A DNA stretch of 64,000 nt, from contig CM071591.1 in the NCBI GenBank assembly GCA_036429605.1, forward strand, positions 4,960,001 to 5,024,000. The letters are read 5' to 3'. Shown here piece by piece: positions 49,401-61,580 of this stretch. The notes below the pieces were generated by a model. The model was not told the origin of the DNA and did no database searches. It saw only the letters and a list, made by a program, of their open reading frames with translations. This DNA is from Cladobotryum mycophilum. Taxonomy: Eukaryota; Ascomycota; Sordariomycetes; Hypocreales; Hypocreaceae. The stretch's first letter is position 1. Every line of letters begins with the position of its first letter. The position numbers and the translations under genes were made by a program.

Positions 49401-51633
49401 TTTGGAGGTTTTGGGTTGTTGTGTTTGAAGTTGTTTAAAGAAGTTTAGATGGAGATGATAAGCGAGTGTTGGAGAGCGAATGTAAGATGTAAGTGAGTAG
49501 TTGATTTGAGTTGTGAGTGATGAAGAATATGTTGACCTTGGAGAGGGGAGACAGAAGCCCTTTTATAATCCCAAACATCGTGCCACGACTCCATAAGATC
49601 AGACATATTCGTATAGACCATCCCCCAAGCCAAGCCCTTGCCTCGCCACGATGGATGCCATGACGTCCCCCTCCCTCCCATCAACGTTACCAACCCCCAG
49701 GACTACCTACTCCACGCTTATGCCGTTACCCCCCCCAAAAAAAAAGAGAAAGAAAAAAAAAGGTTGGTGCGTGCCAACTGCAACCCTTCTTCGTTTCTCT
49801 TGTTTCCCGCGTACATCTCAGGGGATCGACACGAACCTGCATGAGCCGCCCCTCCCTTCTATACGAGGTGTGTTTCCCGAATAGGCAATCTTTCTCTGGC
49901 GGTGAGAAGTCCCCGGGCCAGGGCAGAGACAAACAGAGAGCGAAAGAGAGGGAAACCTTGTCATGAAAGGGTATCCAAGACTTTACCATGTTACGTCCTA
50001 GATCCCTCTTTTTTTGGGGTAAAAGGTCTACTGCAACTCTAACGGGAGACGAAATACGAGGGACTCAAAGGAAGCAAAGAATGAATCATCATCAAACTCG
50101 CCATGTCCCCGTCTCCCCCACCGCCCCTCTCCCAAAGCTTCGACCATTCTCTTTCTGTCTCTTTGTTTCTTTCATCCAACATTCTAAACCTATGATAAAG
50201 GCCCAAAAGCACAAATAGACAGGATAAACAAGCTCAAAGGGTAAAAAAAAAGACAAAAGCTCGGTAAAACAGGGGAGGAGGGGAGGAGGGGAGAGGTGGG
50301 GAGGGAATCCGGGGAGTGGGCTTTTGTTCGCCTCAGCGTGAACAGAAGTTTCTTTTTTATTAAGCTCCCCTTGTTCTGCAGGATCGACAAGAGACAAGAG
50401 AGACAAAAAAGCAACATGCCAAGCATCGTATTTGAGCAAGGGCAGAGAAAAGAAAATGCGGGGGAGGCTGGTCAAGGCAAGGGACCCGAACACTACCCTC
50501 CATCCCTCCACACACACACACACACACACACACTCATACTTGTGGTACACAATACACACACAACAAGTCTTCTCTCCCCCGACAAGCCGGGCATGTGTGC
50601 GTTTCCCTGTTTGTCATCCCATCTTCTTCCGGAATAGTGCACCTCCCCGCCAACGTAGCATCGTGTATGTAAGACGGGGGAGAGATCCCCTACGGGCTTA
50701 TGTCCTGTCCCCCTCCCTCCTCGGTCCTCCAAAAATAGCCAGAAACTCGGCACGTCCCGGATCTGGCATTCTGTTGGCTGAAAGTCGTTTAGAAGCAAAG
50801 CCCTCGTTGATTCGCCCCTTCAAAAAAATTTCTGTTTGTTTTCTGTTTAAGAGTCAATTACGCATTCACAAGTAATAACATTCACCAGTCATCGTCCCAT
50901 CGTCTTCCTACCAAATAATCCTTCATAACAAGTTTCCGTTCCGTTTCGTTTCGTTACGAGGAATTATGAGACAACAGGTTATAACAGAATTCGAAAGGGC
51001 CGACAAGAAAAGAAAAAGAAAAAGACTGGGAAAACTGTTCCACTTTCTGTTGAGACATGTAGCTTTCTTTGACGTAAACAACTCTCCGTACTCTGTATGT
51101 GATGCGCCCCCATGTCATCATGCCAAGTCTCTGGTCTTGTTTTTTGCCCGCATGACCGTTGCATCATTCATTACTCATTGTGGAGCCAACAAAGAAACAA
51201 GGCAAAAGAATAGCAAGGCAGTTGGGTTCAGAAGGATGATGCGGGCTGTCGCTGTTGGTTAGATCCCATGGCTGTGTAGACGTACATGTATAGGACAAGC
51301 TTCAACCAACAGCCTGAGCATCGCCACAAGCACTCGAACAAGTCTCGTATTCAGGAAACAATCAAATAGATATCAAGTGCAAGTATCAAGTAATTGTAAC
51401 AAAAGCAGTAAACGCCCTTCCATTGCTTATAACTAACGCTAGAAAATTGTCTATATAAGAGAGTGAGATAATTACTACTACTACCAATCGTTGCCCTAAT
51501 TAATATCGCCTTGAAGTATTGATATAACATCTAGAAAAAATATCGGTGTCTTTGTATGTGTTGCTTCTTTGTCGCGTGTGTGTAATGAATGTGGTGTGTG
51601 TGTGTTGTGTGTGTATGTGTATCGTTCATTGGT
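49401..51633. other. gene-free stretch between BYS1 gene and the PKS
   Basis: 2.2 kb with A-rich (49735-49760), purine- or pyrimidine-rich and CA-repeat (50508-50532) tracts, and a TGTGTG-rich segment (51577-51622) just beyond the PKS stop. No gene is seen. Confidence 0.6.
50508..50532. repeat. CA microsatellite
   Basis: A CA dinucleotide run in intergenic DNA. Confidence 0.8.
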
Positions 51634-54600
51634 CTACTTCTCCTCCTCTGGAGACCAAATGCCTTCTATTCTCGACTTGCGCAGCACCAACCCCGCCAAG
51701 TCCGCCAGTCCTCCACTCGTAAGCAGCTCCAGCACCTGCAAGTGAGCCTGAAGCTCCTTGCCGATCCAGTTGCGCAACTCAATTGCGTTGAGTGAATCCA
51801 AACCAAATGCTGTAATGGATGTGTTTGCCTGCTGCGCCTGCATCACCTCCGCAGGCAACATCAGAATCGCGCCGAGCTTGTCGCGAAGACCAATCGTGAC
51901 GGCCTCCAGGGCCTCCTCCACTGTGGTCGAGCGACGGAGCTTCTGAGACGTGGACAGGTTCTCAGAGCCGGATGCTGCGCTGGCATCGGCAGACGTCGCC
52001 AACAGCGCCTCTCGCAGGTAAGAGAACTTGGCGTCTGAAGCGTAGAATGGCAGAGCATCGGGGTTGTCAAAGCCCAAACCGGTAATGCACTGGCCCTGGC
52101 AGAAGTTGTCGACCTTGCCTCCAATGGCAGCCTCCACCAGGGCAAGCACCTCTGCTTCGCCCACGTTGCTGTCAGACAAGTTCTTCATAACCTGAGCCCT
52201 CTTGTCGGCATTTTCGGCAAGGTAGCCAACGCCCTCCACTGCTGCGAGATCGAGCGACGCGGCGGACAGGCCCAATCGCTTACGATAATGAACAAATGCA
52301 TCAAGGAATGTGTTGGCAGCGGAATAAGCCGCCTGGCCTCTGTTGCCGACAATACCAGCAACAGATGAAAGAACAACAAAGAAATCCAAAGGAGTGCTAA
52401 TCAATGCATTGTGGAAGTTCCAAGCACCAGAAATCTTGCTTCGAACGACCGTTTCGTAATCGTCAAAAGTCATCTTCTCAAATAATACGTCCTGTGGATC
52501 CAATTAGTATGCATAAATGGTGTAGGCAAAAGAATAAATAAAAAAACTCACCTTCAATACCATGGCGGCGTGAATAACACCGCGGATAGGCGGAAGACCA
52601 TCCTCCAAACATTCAACGAGATCCTTGACGCGGCACTCCTTGGAAACGTCGCAGGCCATGACGTAAATGGATGCACCGATAACTCTGCTCTCCTTGACAA
52701 GCTTGTTCAACTCATCAGTGAACTTGCCGCTGCGAGAAAGCAGAACAATGTGACGAGCTCCACGTGCGACCATGCGCCTCGTCATAGAGCGGCCAAGACC
52801 ACCCGTACCGCCAATAATGACATACGTAGCATCGGCTCGCAATGGAAGAGTCGACGATGTTGGGTGGACAATCTTGACCTGCTCGGTGGCAAGGTGGCGG
52901 ACAACAAGCTTACCAGTGGTCTTACCACTCTGCAGCTTACGCAGCGAAGGCTCAACCTCCGAGATGGCAACAGGGGTGACAGGTCCGATAGGCTTGATGG
53001 TCTTCATCGACATGAGACCCATAACAGCTGCAAAGACTTGGGCCATGATCCTGGGTCGGGTATTGGCAACAAGAGTCAAGTCAACTGAGCTAAAGGTACA
53101 GTTGTACTCAAACTTGGCCATCTCCAGTCTGGTATTGGACGTAATGTCTCGCTTACCAAGCTCGATGAAGCGACCAAATGGCGCAAGGCAGTCCCAGGTC
53201 TCTCGCAGGAGATCACCAGCAAGAGAGTTGACTACAACATCAACACCTTCGCCATTAGTGGCCTCTCGTACGGCGGGACCGAAAGACGTGTCACGACTGT
53301 AGAAGATGCGGTTCTCAGGAATGCCATACGTGTCAATGAGAAGCTGCTTCTTGTCGGAGCTTCCGACTGTGGCGTAGATCTCAGCACCAATCATCTGCGC
53401 GAGCTGAATGGCAGCTTGACCAACACCACCAGTCGCAGCGTGAATCAGCACCTTTTCGCCAGGCTCCATGCGAGCTAGGTTGACAATACCGTAGTATGCA
53501 GTGCAGTAGACGACCGGGATGGAGGCAGCGACTTCAAAGCCCATGTCATCAGGAATGATGGCAGCACTAGTGGCAGGGCAGCGAGCATAGGTGCTGTATG
53601 CGCCAAGAGACATGGCGCAAACACGATCACCGGCCTTGAGCGACTTGACGTTGTCACCAATGCGAGCAACGACACCACTGCACTCAACTCCAAGGTATGG
53701 ACTGGCAACCTGGCCCATAGCAATGACAACATCCTTGAAGTTCATACCAGTGCAAGCAACCTTGATCTCAATCTCATCAGGGCCAAGGGGCATCTCGGGC
53801 TCATCTTTCCAGTAGAGCGAGTCAAGAGCACCATAGGTACCGACAGCAAGCTTGAGGCGACGTCCAGGCTGCTCAAAGTTCTGTAGATATGGCGGCGTAG
53901 AAGCGTTGGTCTCGCGGAAGACAGCCAGGTTCATATCCTCCTGTTCCACAACACGGGGCACTACCAACCCACCATTTTCCTCGGCAAATTCAAAGTCAAC
54001 GGGAGAGCCGTCTTCAGGAGTAGCAATGGAAGACTTGACAGCTCGCAGGATGAGTTCAGCCTTGTCTCGCACATCAAGCTCGGATTTGGGATCCAAGTCG
54101 AGAGAGGCGGCGACCTTGTCAGCCTCGGAGCGAACAGTACGCAAAAGACCCTGAGCAATGTTGTTTTCTGGCTTCTCCGCAAAACGGTAAGCTCCGGCAG
54201 TCACCCAAAGAGTGGACTGAGCAGTAAGTAGCAGCTTCTGAACGCGTTCAAACGTCTTGGAAGTCATATTCTGCAGCAGTGGCGCATCGAGCTCAGCCAA
54301 GCAGATGTAACGTGTGCTGGAAGACACCTCAATTCTGTCAAGTGGCAGAGCATCTGGCTTGGAAGCAGTGCGCAAGTCGATGAGATCAGCAAGCGCAGAA
54401 ACAAGGGGATCATCCTCATCCTTGTCGGAAATAATGACAAAGGTGGAATCACCGATATCGCCAACGTGGGCTACGCGGCCGTTGGACTCGACACCGTTGT
54501 GACCATTAGATTCAACGTGACCATTGGTGCCGTTTTGCTCGACTGCCGTCTTGGAGTGGCCGTTGGTACCGTTAAATGCCTGGCTCTTGGACTTGGTATG

Positions 54601-57600
54601 GCCGTTGGTCTGACCATTGGTATGTCCATTAGCACCGTTGGTAGCATGACCATTTGTCTCGCTGTGACCATTCGTACCATTCGTAGCGTGACCGTTTGTA
54701 TGACCATTGGAATGGCCATTAGAGTGACCGTTGGAATGACCATTGGAGTGACCATTAGCATGGCCGTTGGAGTGGCCGTTTGCATGACCATTGGAATGAC
54801 CATTAGCATGACCGTTAGAGTGACCATTGGTGTGGCCGTTAGTGTGGCCATTAGCCTCAGCAACATCCTCAACCTCCTTCTTGATCGTCGTCTTGGGATC
54901 CAAAGGCTCCCATTGAACCTTGTAGCACAAAGATCGAGCAGCCTGACCCTCGCCAATGTCTCCATTGACAGGCGTCATCTTGAAACCAGAAACCTTGACG
55001 ACAGGCTCGGCTCTGTCGCCGTACCACGCATCGAAAAAGAATTCGACGGGCCCGGGGCTGGAAAAGTCTGGACGACCATGAGCAATGCACTGCACCTGCT
55101 CGCCAGGCTTGTTGGGGACAGCAGTGTTGATCTCCATCTCCTTGATGGCGGACGGCATGAAGAGGGATGGCATGTTGCCAGTTCCAGCACCAAGAATGGG
55201 GAAGGTGTGCTGAGAAAGAATATCCAAAAAGGCAGCAGAAGCGATGGAAGGAATCTCATAAGATGATGGCATAGTAGATGCCGTATCGGGGACGGTAACA
55301 ATACCACTGGAGTACTGGCCGCTGACCTTTAGGCCGCTGTCGGAAGGAAGCTTGAAGACGGTAGTATAGCCGGCTCCACGGGATTCCAGCTCGGAGTAAA
55401 AGGCATCAACCGAAAGATCTTGTCCCTCGAGGGTCAAGGCCTGCTTACGGCGAGCCGCAGCAGCGTGCAACTGGGCGCTGTTAACGGGATTGGCAGCAGT
55501 GCTCTTCTTGATGCTGACAAGACCACGGCAGTGCTCAAGCCAACCTCTGTTCTGGGTCCATGAGGAAATGCGGAACTCATCCCAATCGTTAGAGTACGAG
55601 CGGGTTCCTTCGGCGTAGGCCTTGAGGGTCAGCATCGTCTCATATTGAGCACCATCATCAAGAATCAAGGCCTTGGAGACTTGAATCTCTCGAAGACGGA
55701 AGCCGACAATTTGATCCGGCTGAACACCTCGAAGCTGAGCACGCTGGAAAGCTGCCTCAACAGCCATGGACATGTATCCAGCCAGAGGGAAGGTAGCCAG
55801 AGACTGCATACGATGGTCCTTGAGCCATGGTACATCGTCAGTCGTAACGATATTGCGCCACGTAGGCTCCGCATCGCTGTAAAGATCCTCCAAAAGACCG
55901 AGCAAGTCATGACGAGTAAATGGCATCAGTCGATGCTGCTTGGCGGCACGAGGCTCAAACCAATACTTGTGATCCGAGAACGGATATGGGGTAAAATCAG
56001 CGACGACAAAGGGCTTTCGGATGCTAGTGTCGGGCTCGTTGACGGCCTCAAAATCGATGGGCAAGCCGTTAACGAACAGCTTACCGGCCATCTTCAATGC
56101 AGTGGCTGTGGCGTCTTGGTTGCGGACAATGACCGGGAAGTACTTAACCTCGCTGGCGGCTTTCTGGCTGATGCCCTTGAGAATCTGCTTGATAGGACCC
56201 TCGAGAGCGGAGTGAGGACCAAGCTCAACAATGACGTCTGGCTTGCCATCGTTGTACAGGTCCTGCAGAGCGGTGTTGAAGAGCACAGGGTTGGTCAGGT
56301 TATCGACCCAGTAGGATGGGCCCAGGGATGTCGTGGCCGGAAGCTTCTCTCCGAGAAGGGAGGAGTAAAAGGCAACGCCCTTGGTAACCTTGGGAGTCAC
56401 ATACTTGATGGCCGCCTTGTAGTCGTCGGCAACAAGCTGCATGTGAGAGGAGTGATAAGCCATGTTGACGCGCAGCTTTCGGTTGAAGGTGCTTCGGCTT
56501 TCAAGTTCAGCGGCAAGTGCGTCAACTGCTTCCTCGTCACCAGAAGCTGTGATCGAAGCAGGCGAGTTCTCGCAGGCAACGGTAATGTTTTCCAGGCCCA
56601 TGGTCTTGATGATGGTCTTGATCTCTTGAGCCCCAGCGCCAACAGCAAGCATAGCACCACGGAGATGGGGGAACCTATCCTTCATACGGTAGGCAAAGTG
56701 GCCGCGGTAGTATGCAATCGCCATGGAATTCTCCAGGGAAATGGCACCCGTGGCATAGGCAGCACCGATTTCACCACTGGAGTGACCAATAACCATGTTG
56801 GGCTTGGCGCCCCAGGAAGCCAGGAGATCCGTCAGAGCGAGCTGGATGGCAGTGCAAATAGGCTGAGAGATGTGTGCCTCGTTGACAATGGACTCTTCCT
56901 TGGGCTTCGCCAGTTCCTCCAACAGAGAGAATTCTGCGCCAATCTGCTCGAGGTAGTCGCTGCAGGCCTTGAAGGTTGCAGCAAAGATGGGATGGGTCCC
57001 CATGAGCTCCTTGCCCATCCTCGCCCACTGTGCACCCTGGCCAGTGTACACAAAGGCCAGCCTCGGTACCTTGGATGCGCGGCCGGGGAAAGCGTCTACG
57101 CCATTGAGAGCCTGAGCGAGCTCATCCATGGATGTGGCGGTAACGGCAATTCGCCATGGGAGGTGAGATCGCCGGGAACCGAGAGTATAGGCAATGTCCC
57201 TGATGAGGCGCTTCTGGAAGACCTCGGGGTGCTGCTCGATGTAGAAACCAAGCTGTGAGCCCACTCGCTTGACTGCGCTCTCGTCATTGGCAGAGAGGAC
57301 AAACAGCTTGGGCATCTGGTTCTTTGCCTCCATGGGCATTTCGCTCCACAAACATGTTGGGGGGCGCTCAAGAATGGCATGGGCATTGGACCCGCCAAAG
57401 CCGAAACTATTAATACTGATAAATCGCTTGTTCTTGGGCCACGGGCGAATATTTGTGGGCACCTTGATGTTCCACTCATCGAGCGGAATGGCCGGGTTCG
57501 GCTTTTCGTAGTTGACGTTGGGTAAAATGAAGCCCTTCTCGAGCATTAAAGATGCTTTAATAACAGAAATGATACCGCTTGCGTTTTCTAAATGACCGAC

Positions 57601-58742
57601 GTTGGACTTGACTGAGCCCATATAAAGAGGAGCGCGTTTTGTGCGACCAGCGCCAAAGACACGATGAATAGAACCAGCTTCGATGGGATCACCAGCTCGG
57701 GTGCCTGTGCCGTGCGCCTCAACGAAGCCAGTGTCGTCTGGCGAAACGTTGGCACGGGCATAGACGTCGCGAATGAGTCGCTCCTGAGCCTCGCCGCTGG
57801 GGTTTGTGAGACCGTTTGTCTTGCCATCCTGGTTGACGCCAGTGTTGATGATGACTGAACGGATCTTGTCGTTGTCCCTCAGAGCCTGGTCCAATGGCTT
57901 GAGAACAAGACAGGCAACACCCTCACCTCGGGCGAAGCCAGATTTGGCTCTGTGATCGAAAGCAAAAGTCTTTCCAAACTCGTTGAAGAGACCCAGCGAG
58001 GCCATGGAAACCATGTCGTGAGGCTGCAAGTGCAAGCTGCAGCCCGCAACGATGGCCGAGTCTGCGTCGCCAGAGCGGATGCTCTGTACGGCAGCATGAA
58101 GCGCATATAAACCAGAAGAGCAAGCAGTATCGACCGAATAAGAGGGACCACGAAGGTCAAAGAAATAAGATAAGCGACCGGCCTGGATAGACTGGTGGTT
58201 GCCTGTGGCATCGAACATGGGTGTCTGGTTCAACTCTCGTAATGTTCCGAGTCGGTAGTCTGATGTAGTTCCACCGACGAAAACACCCATGTTGCTGCCG
58301 GCGATGTCCTCCCTAGGAAGACCAGCATTTTCGAGTGCTTCGTATGTACATTCGAGGAGCAATCTCTGCTGGGGGTCTATTGAGAGCTTGTTAGTCCACC
58401 GCCGCCACTTACACTACGGATTAAAAAAAACCGGGGAGACTCACCCATGGCCAAGGCCTCTTGTTTTGTGATTTGAAAGAATGGCGCGTCGAATTTCGAC
58501 AAATCATGATTCATAAAATAGCCGCCCTTGTTGTTGAAGGCACCTTTCTTCTGAGGGTTTGGGTGGTAAAAGGCCTTGTTGGAGAACCTGTCCTCGGGCA
58601 TAGGCCGCCAGCCGTCTCTTGAACGAGACAGCATGGTCCAAAAGTCATCGAGGGTAGAGACGTCGCCGGAGAGACGACATGACATGCCCACGACGGCAAT
58701 GGGCATTGGGCCGGACTGGTCCATGTCGTTGCTGTTAGACAT
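51634..58742 (-). CDS. highly reducing type I polyketide synthase (KS-AT-DH-psiKR-ER-KR-ACP)
   Basis: Iterative fungal HR-PKS. Exons are 58445-58742, 52552-58376 and 51634-52491, with introns of 68 and 60 bases, giving 2,326 residues. KS: DTACSSGLYALH (Cys about 185), EAHGTGTRAGDP and KSNVGHLE. AT: VYTGQGAQWARMG and GHSSGEIGAAYA. DH: LKDHRMQSLATFPLAGY (His about 954), but the Gly of the HxxxG motif is Ser, the usual YGPxF reads YTTVF (about 1103), and the HPxxLD element reads IPSIASAAF (about 1141). No C-methyltransferase motifs are found. A linker with 14 Asn-Gly-His-X repeats (about 1275-1330) precedes the pseudo-KR. ER: HAATGGVGQAAIQLAQ. KR: IIGGTGGLGRSM and the Ser/Tyr/Asn set in SSVAGIVGNRGQAAYSAAN. 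ACP: FGLDSLNAIELRNWI. The chain ends shortly after the ACP, with no thioesterase or reductase. The product cannot be deduced. A divergent FSH hydrolase lies next door. Confidence 0.95.
54685..54852 (-). repeat. 14 tandem 12-bp units encoding Asn-Gly-His-X in the PKS linker
   Basis: Exactly 168 bases form fourteen 12-base units, each coding Asn-Gly-His followed by Thr, Ser or Ala. Asparagine, glycine and histidine codons all vary at the third base. Looser NGH/NGT units continue on the C-terminal side to about 54480. The segment joins DH and pseudo-KR and is probably disordered. As a coding minisatellite it should vary in unit number among isolates. Confidence 0.95.
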
Positions 58743-59964
58743 GGCGGATGGATGGATGGATAGCGATACTAGTGGTGGGCTGGAAGTTGAGAGAAATGAA
58801 GGTTCTTTGCAAGAACTTCCAGTTCAATCACCCAGGAACGCGTGGGTTGGAGGAAGTTTCGAAGGGATGGGGTCTAGCAGGGCATTTAAAGGGTTCTGAT
58901 GTTTCAATTCCCCTCGCAGACCGGACACACAGAGGTAGTAGTGGTTATTTTAACCCCTTTAACTAAAGGGCATTAAAAAAGACCTCTGGGGTTTAGGAAC
59001 TTATGGGTAGGTAGGTAGATGAAGCGGGAAACGATGAGACAAGATGTTATAAGTGATTTGCTCGAATAGGCATACACACAGACCGAGCAACTTTTGAACT
59101 AGTTGATACTCAGCTCTGTCGAGACAAGTAACGGCTTCTCATTCATCCATGACTGGGACCAGGCAATTTATTTATGAGTAGCATTTCTGCCGAAGCGGCT
59201 AGCGGGTCTCCAATCATGGCGAAATTGAAGCAGTTCGGACAGACAGAGTAATCACGGCAATCACAAGGCGACTCCGTTTCTGGTCGTATGAGTGCATGAG
59301 AAGGTCTGAGAAGGGTAATGCTCCTGTCGCACATTGGACCCAAAGATTGCCAGGGTCTAGAGCCCGTGTCCGGTGTCTTGGAAGCTTTAGCCTAGGCCGA
59401 TCCGAACAAGTGCGTGAGGTAGTGTAGTACTATTCCAAAGATGAGCGAGCCTCGACATTAGAACGGCCGACTATTATGAGACATGCTTTCCAGGAGAAAA
59501 GCTGCTGCTTTGTCGATCCAACGCCATGGCCCCATTTGCCCACTGAGTAGAGTACTAGGTGGGCAATCTCAAGGTAAGGTGTGCCCGGTACCTTGGAAAG
59601 TGGGTGTGGTATAATATAGACACCTTAGGGTAGGATAGGGTAGGGTAGGGTAGGCGGCGTATAATTCTTGCATTGCATTGGCATGGTAGCATGCGTTTTT
59701 TTCGCTGATGCTGCTGCTGTTGAGATAACGCTCGTCTGTGTTGTTGAGCACCTGCATAACCGGACAGAGAAACAGACAGACGGACAGACATGCATGTATG
59801 CACACAACAACAGCCAAGTATGGGTAGTGTCTGTCGTTAGGTTGGTTGGTTGGTTGGCTTGTTTGTTGTCCATGTCTCCTGTTTTATGTCTCTTCATTTG
59901 CTGCAGATATCCTCACTCAGGAATCTGGTGCTCGTCATTGATTGCCCTGCATGCGTTCTTCATT

Positions 59965-60006
<42 letters not shown>

Positions 60007-61580
60007 CCTCCCTCCCTTTGCATTGTTTCAATCACGTCGATAATAATGACTGGCAACCAACACTAGCACTGTTTGTTCGCTGTATGAGGGTGTGTGCTGT
60101 GCTGTGTGTTATGCAGTGCTGTGAAGTGTTGTTTTGTTTTTTTCTCTTCTCCCCCGGTCATGACGCCTTCTCAACGCGTAGCGTATGCATGTATGGGCAT
60201 GTGAAATGGCATTCCCGTGTCTGTCTGTAAGCCTGTGAGTCTGTGGGCGTGTGTGTTTGTGTGTGTGTGTGGGGGATGATCCATCAGGTCTTTCATGGAT
60301 GATGGTTGTTGGTGAGAAGAAGGAGATTTGAGCACAGATGATTTTTCCTCCTCCCTCGCCTCTCGCCCCTCCTTTTTCTCTCCTTCCCTCCCTTTTTGGG
60401 TATACATACCTAACGCATGGAGCCAATGAATGATGTGCAGTGCTACGGATACAGAGGCGTTATGGGTGCCATGGGTGCTATGGGGTACCTGTACTCGGCC
60501 CGGGACACTATATTACAGTGGCGTCACCGCATCTCGTACCACTGAAAGGCCAGTGCCTGACTAAACCGTGGACGTGCAAGTCGCTGCACCCCAAAAAAAA
60601 ATCTTTCTTTTTTTCTTTTCTTTCTTTTACTGGTACAAGTGCTCCGTATTTTTTTCTTTCCCTTTTATTAATCAATGTTTCTTTTCTTGTTGCCTGCATG
60701 CATGACTCCAATTTACCAAATACCACTTGCTTTTTATAAGCAATGAAAGCACACCGTTTCCAGTAAAGTCATGTCTTGCAAAGTCCCACTCTCATGTTTA
60801 ATTTGCCGAGATGGACGACAAGGTCAGGCGAAGCAGCACACTCCACTCGGAACTTCAAAGCCCAAAATGATGGCGCCCCAGCAGTTCGTTCCATCTATCC
60901 AGCCCGGATGATTCCATCCCATGCACCACATGTAACCACCCTGGGTTCATTGTTTTGTTTGTTCACTTATTATCGAACCGTATGTATGTATTTGATGTGA
61001 CGTAGGTGTTGCAATCTGGCCCCCTATCACGATCCCTTTTCCCCTCTCCCCCCTCTCTCCCCCCTTCCCCACTCCTTTTTACAAACGCCAACGCCAACGC
61101 CATCAAAGCCACTAGATACCATGTATACAATTCTATGCGGCTTACCTTGATAAAACAGAGGAGGAGATAATAAATCCTCCGAAACGACTTCTCTCTTCTC
61201 TCTCTCTCGCTCTTATTTGTTCCATCTGCCCAGCCTGCCCTTGATTCGACTTATCTTATCTCGCCTCGTTCTTGTCTTGTCTCTCGACCCTCGCCAACTA
61301 TAGAAGGTCGCATCCATTCCAAGACCGGTTGAAGAAACAGGAGACTCAGATTCGACTGTGGTGCAACGACCGAAGGCACGACGACGGATACACGATATCA
61401 CCTTGACTGCAGGCAGCATACCTTGCCATCCGAACCTCATTCCTACTCGCCAAGCAAATCAACCAACCAACCAACTAACCAGCCGGCCAACGTAAAAGTA
61501 CTGCATGCTATCAGCTACGACTGCAACTGCAACCACGACGCAGCCATCTCGCAGCAAAACCGTCGATCACCTCAGCAAAG
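58743..61580. promoter_or_regulatory. 2.8 kb divergent region between the PKS and FSH hydrolase genes
   Basis: The start codons of the PKS and the hydrolase face away from each other across this stretch. It contains a TAGGG/GGGTA repeat (59628-59652), a long TC run (59966-60004), TGTG-rich sequence (60240-60272), AGGTACC-type motifs (59587 and 60483) and a CT-rich tract (61195-61210) near the hydrolase. No third gene is recognisable, so both promoters should be here. Confidence 0.55.
59966..60004. repeat. TC microsatellite between PKS and hydrolase
   Basis: About nineteen TC units followed by a C-rich stretch. Confidence 0.85.

Noticed and set aside
54466..55266. 266-codon open frame with repeated hydrophobic ThrIleGlyMet-like units
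   Set aside because: It is the reverse-strand reading of the Asn-Gly-His repeat of the PKS and not a membrane protein gene.
55645..57258. 537-codon open frame on the + strand
   Set aside because: It is antisense to the KS/AT part of the PKS; codon bias of the PKS keeps the opposite frame open. The translation has no domain pattern.
59628..59652. Telomere-like TAGGG repeat
   Set aside because: The unit is GGGTA with five bases, not TTAGGG, covers only a few units and lies between genes.
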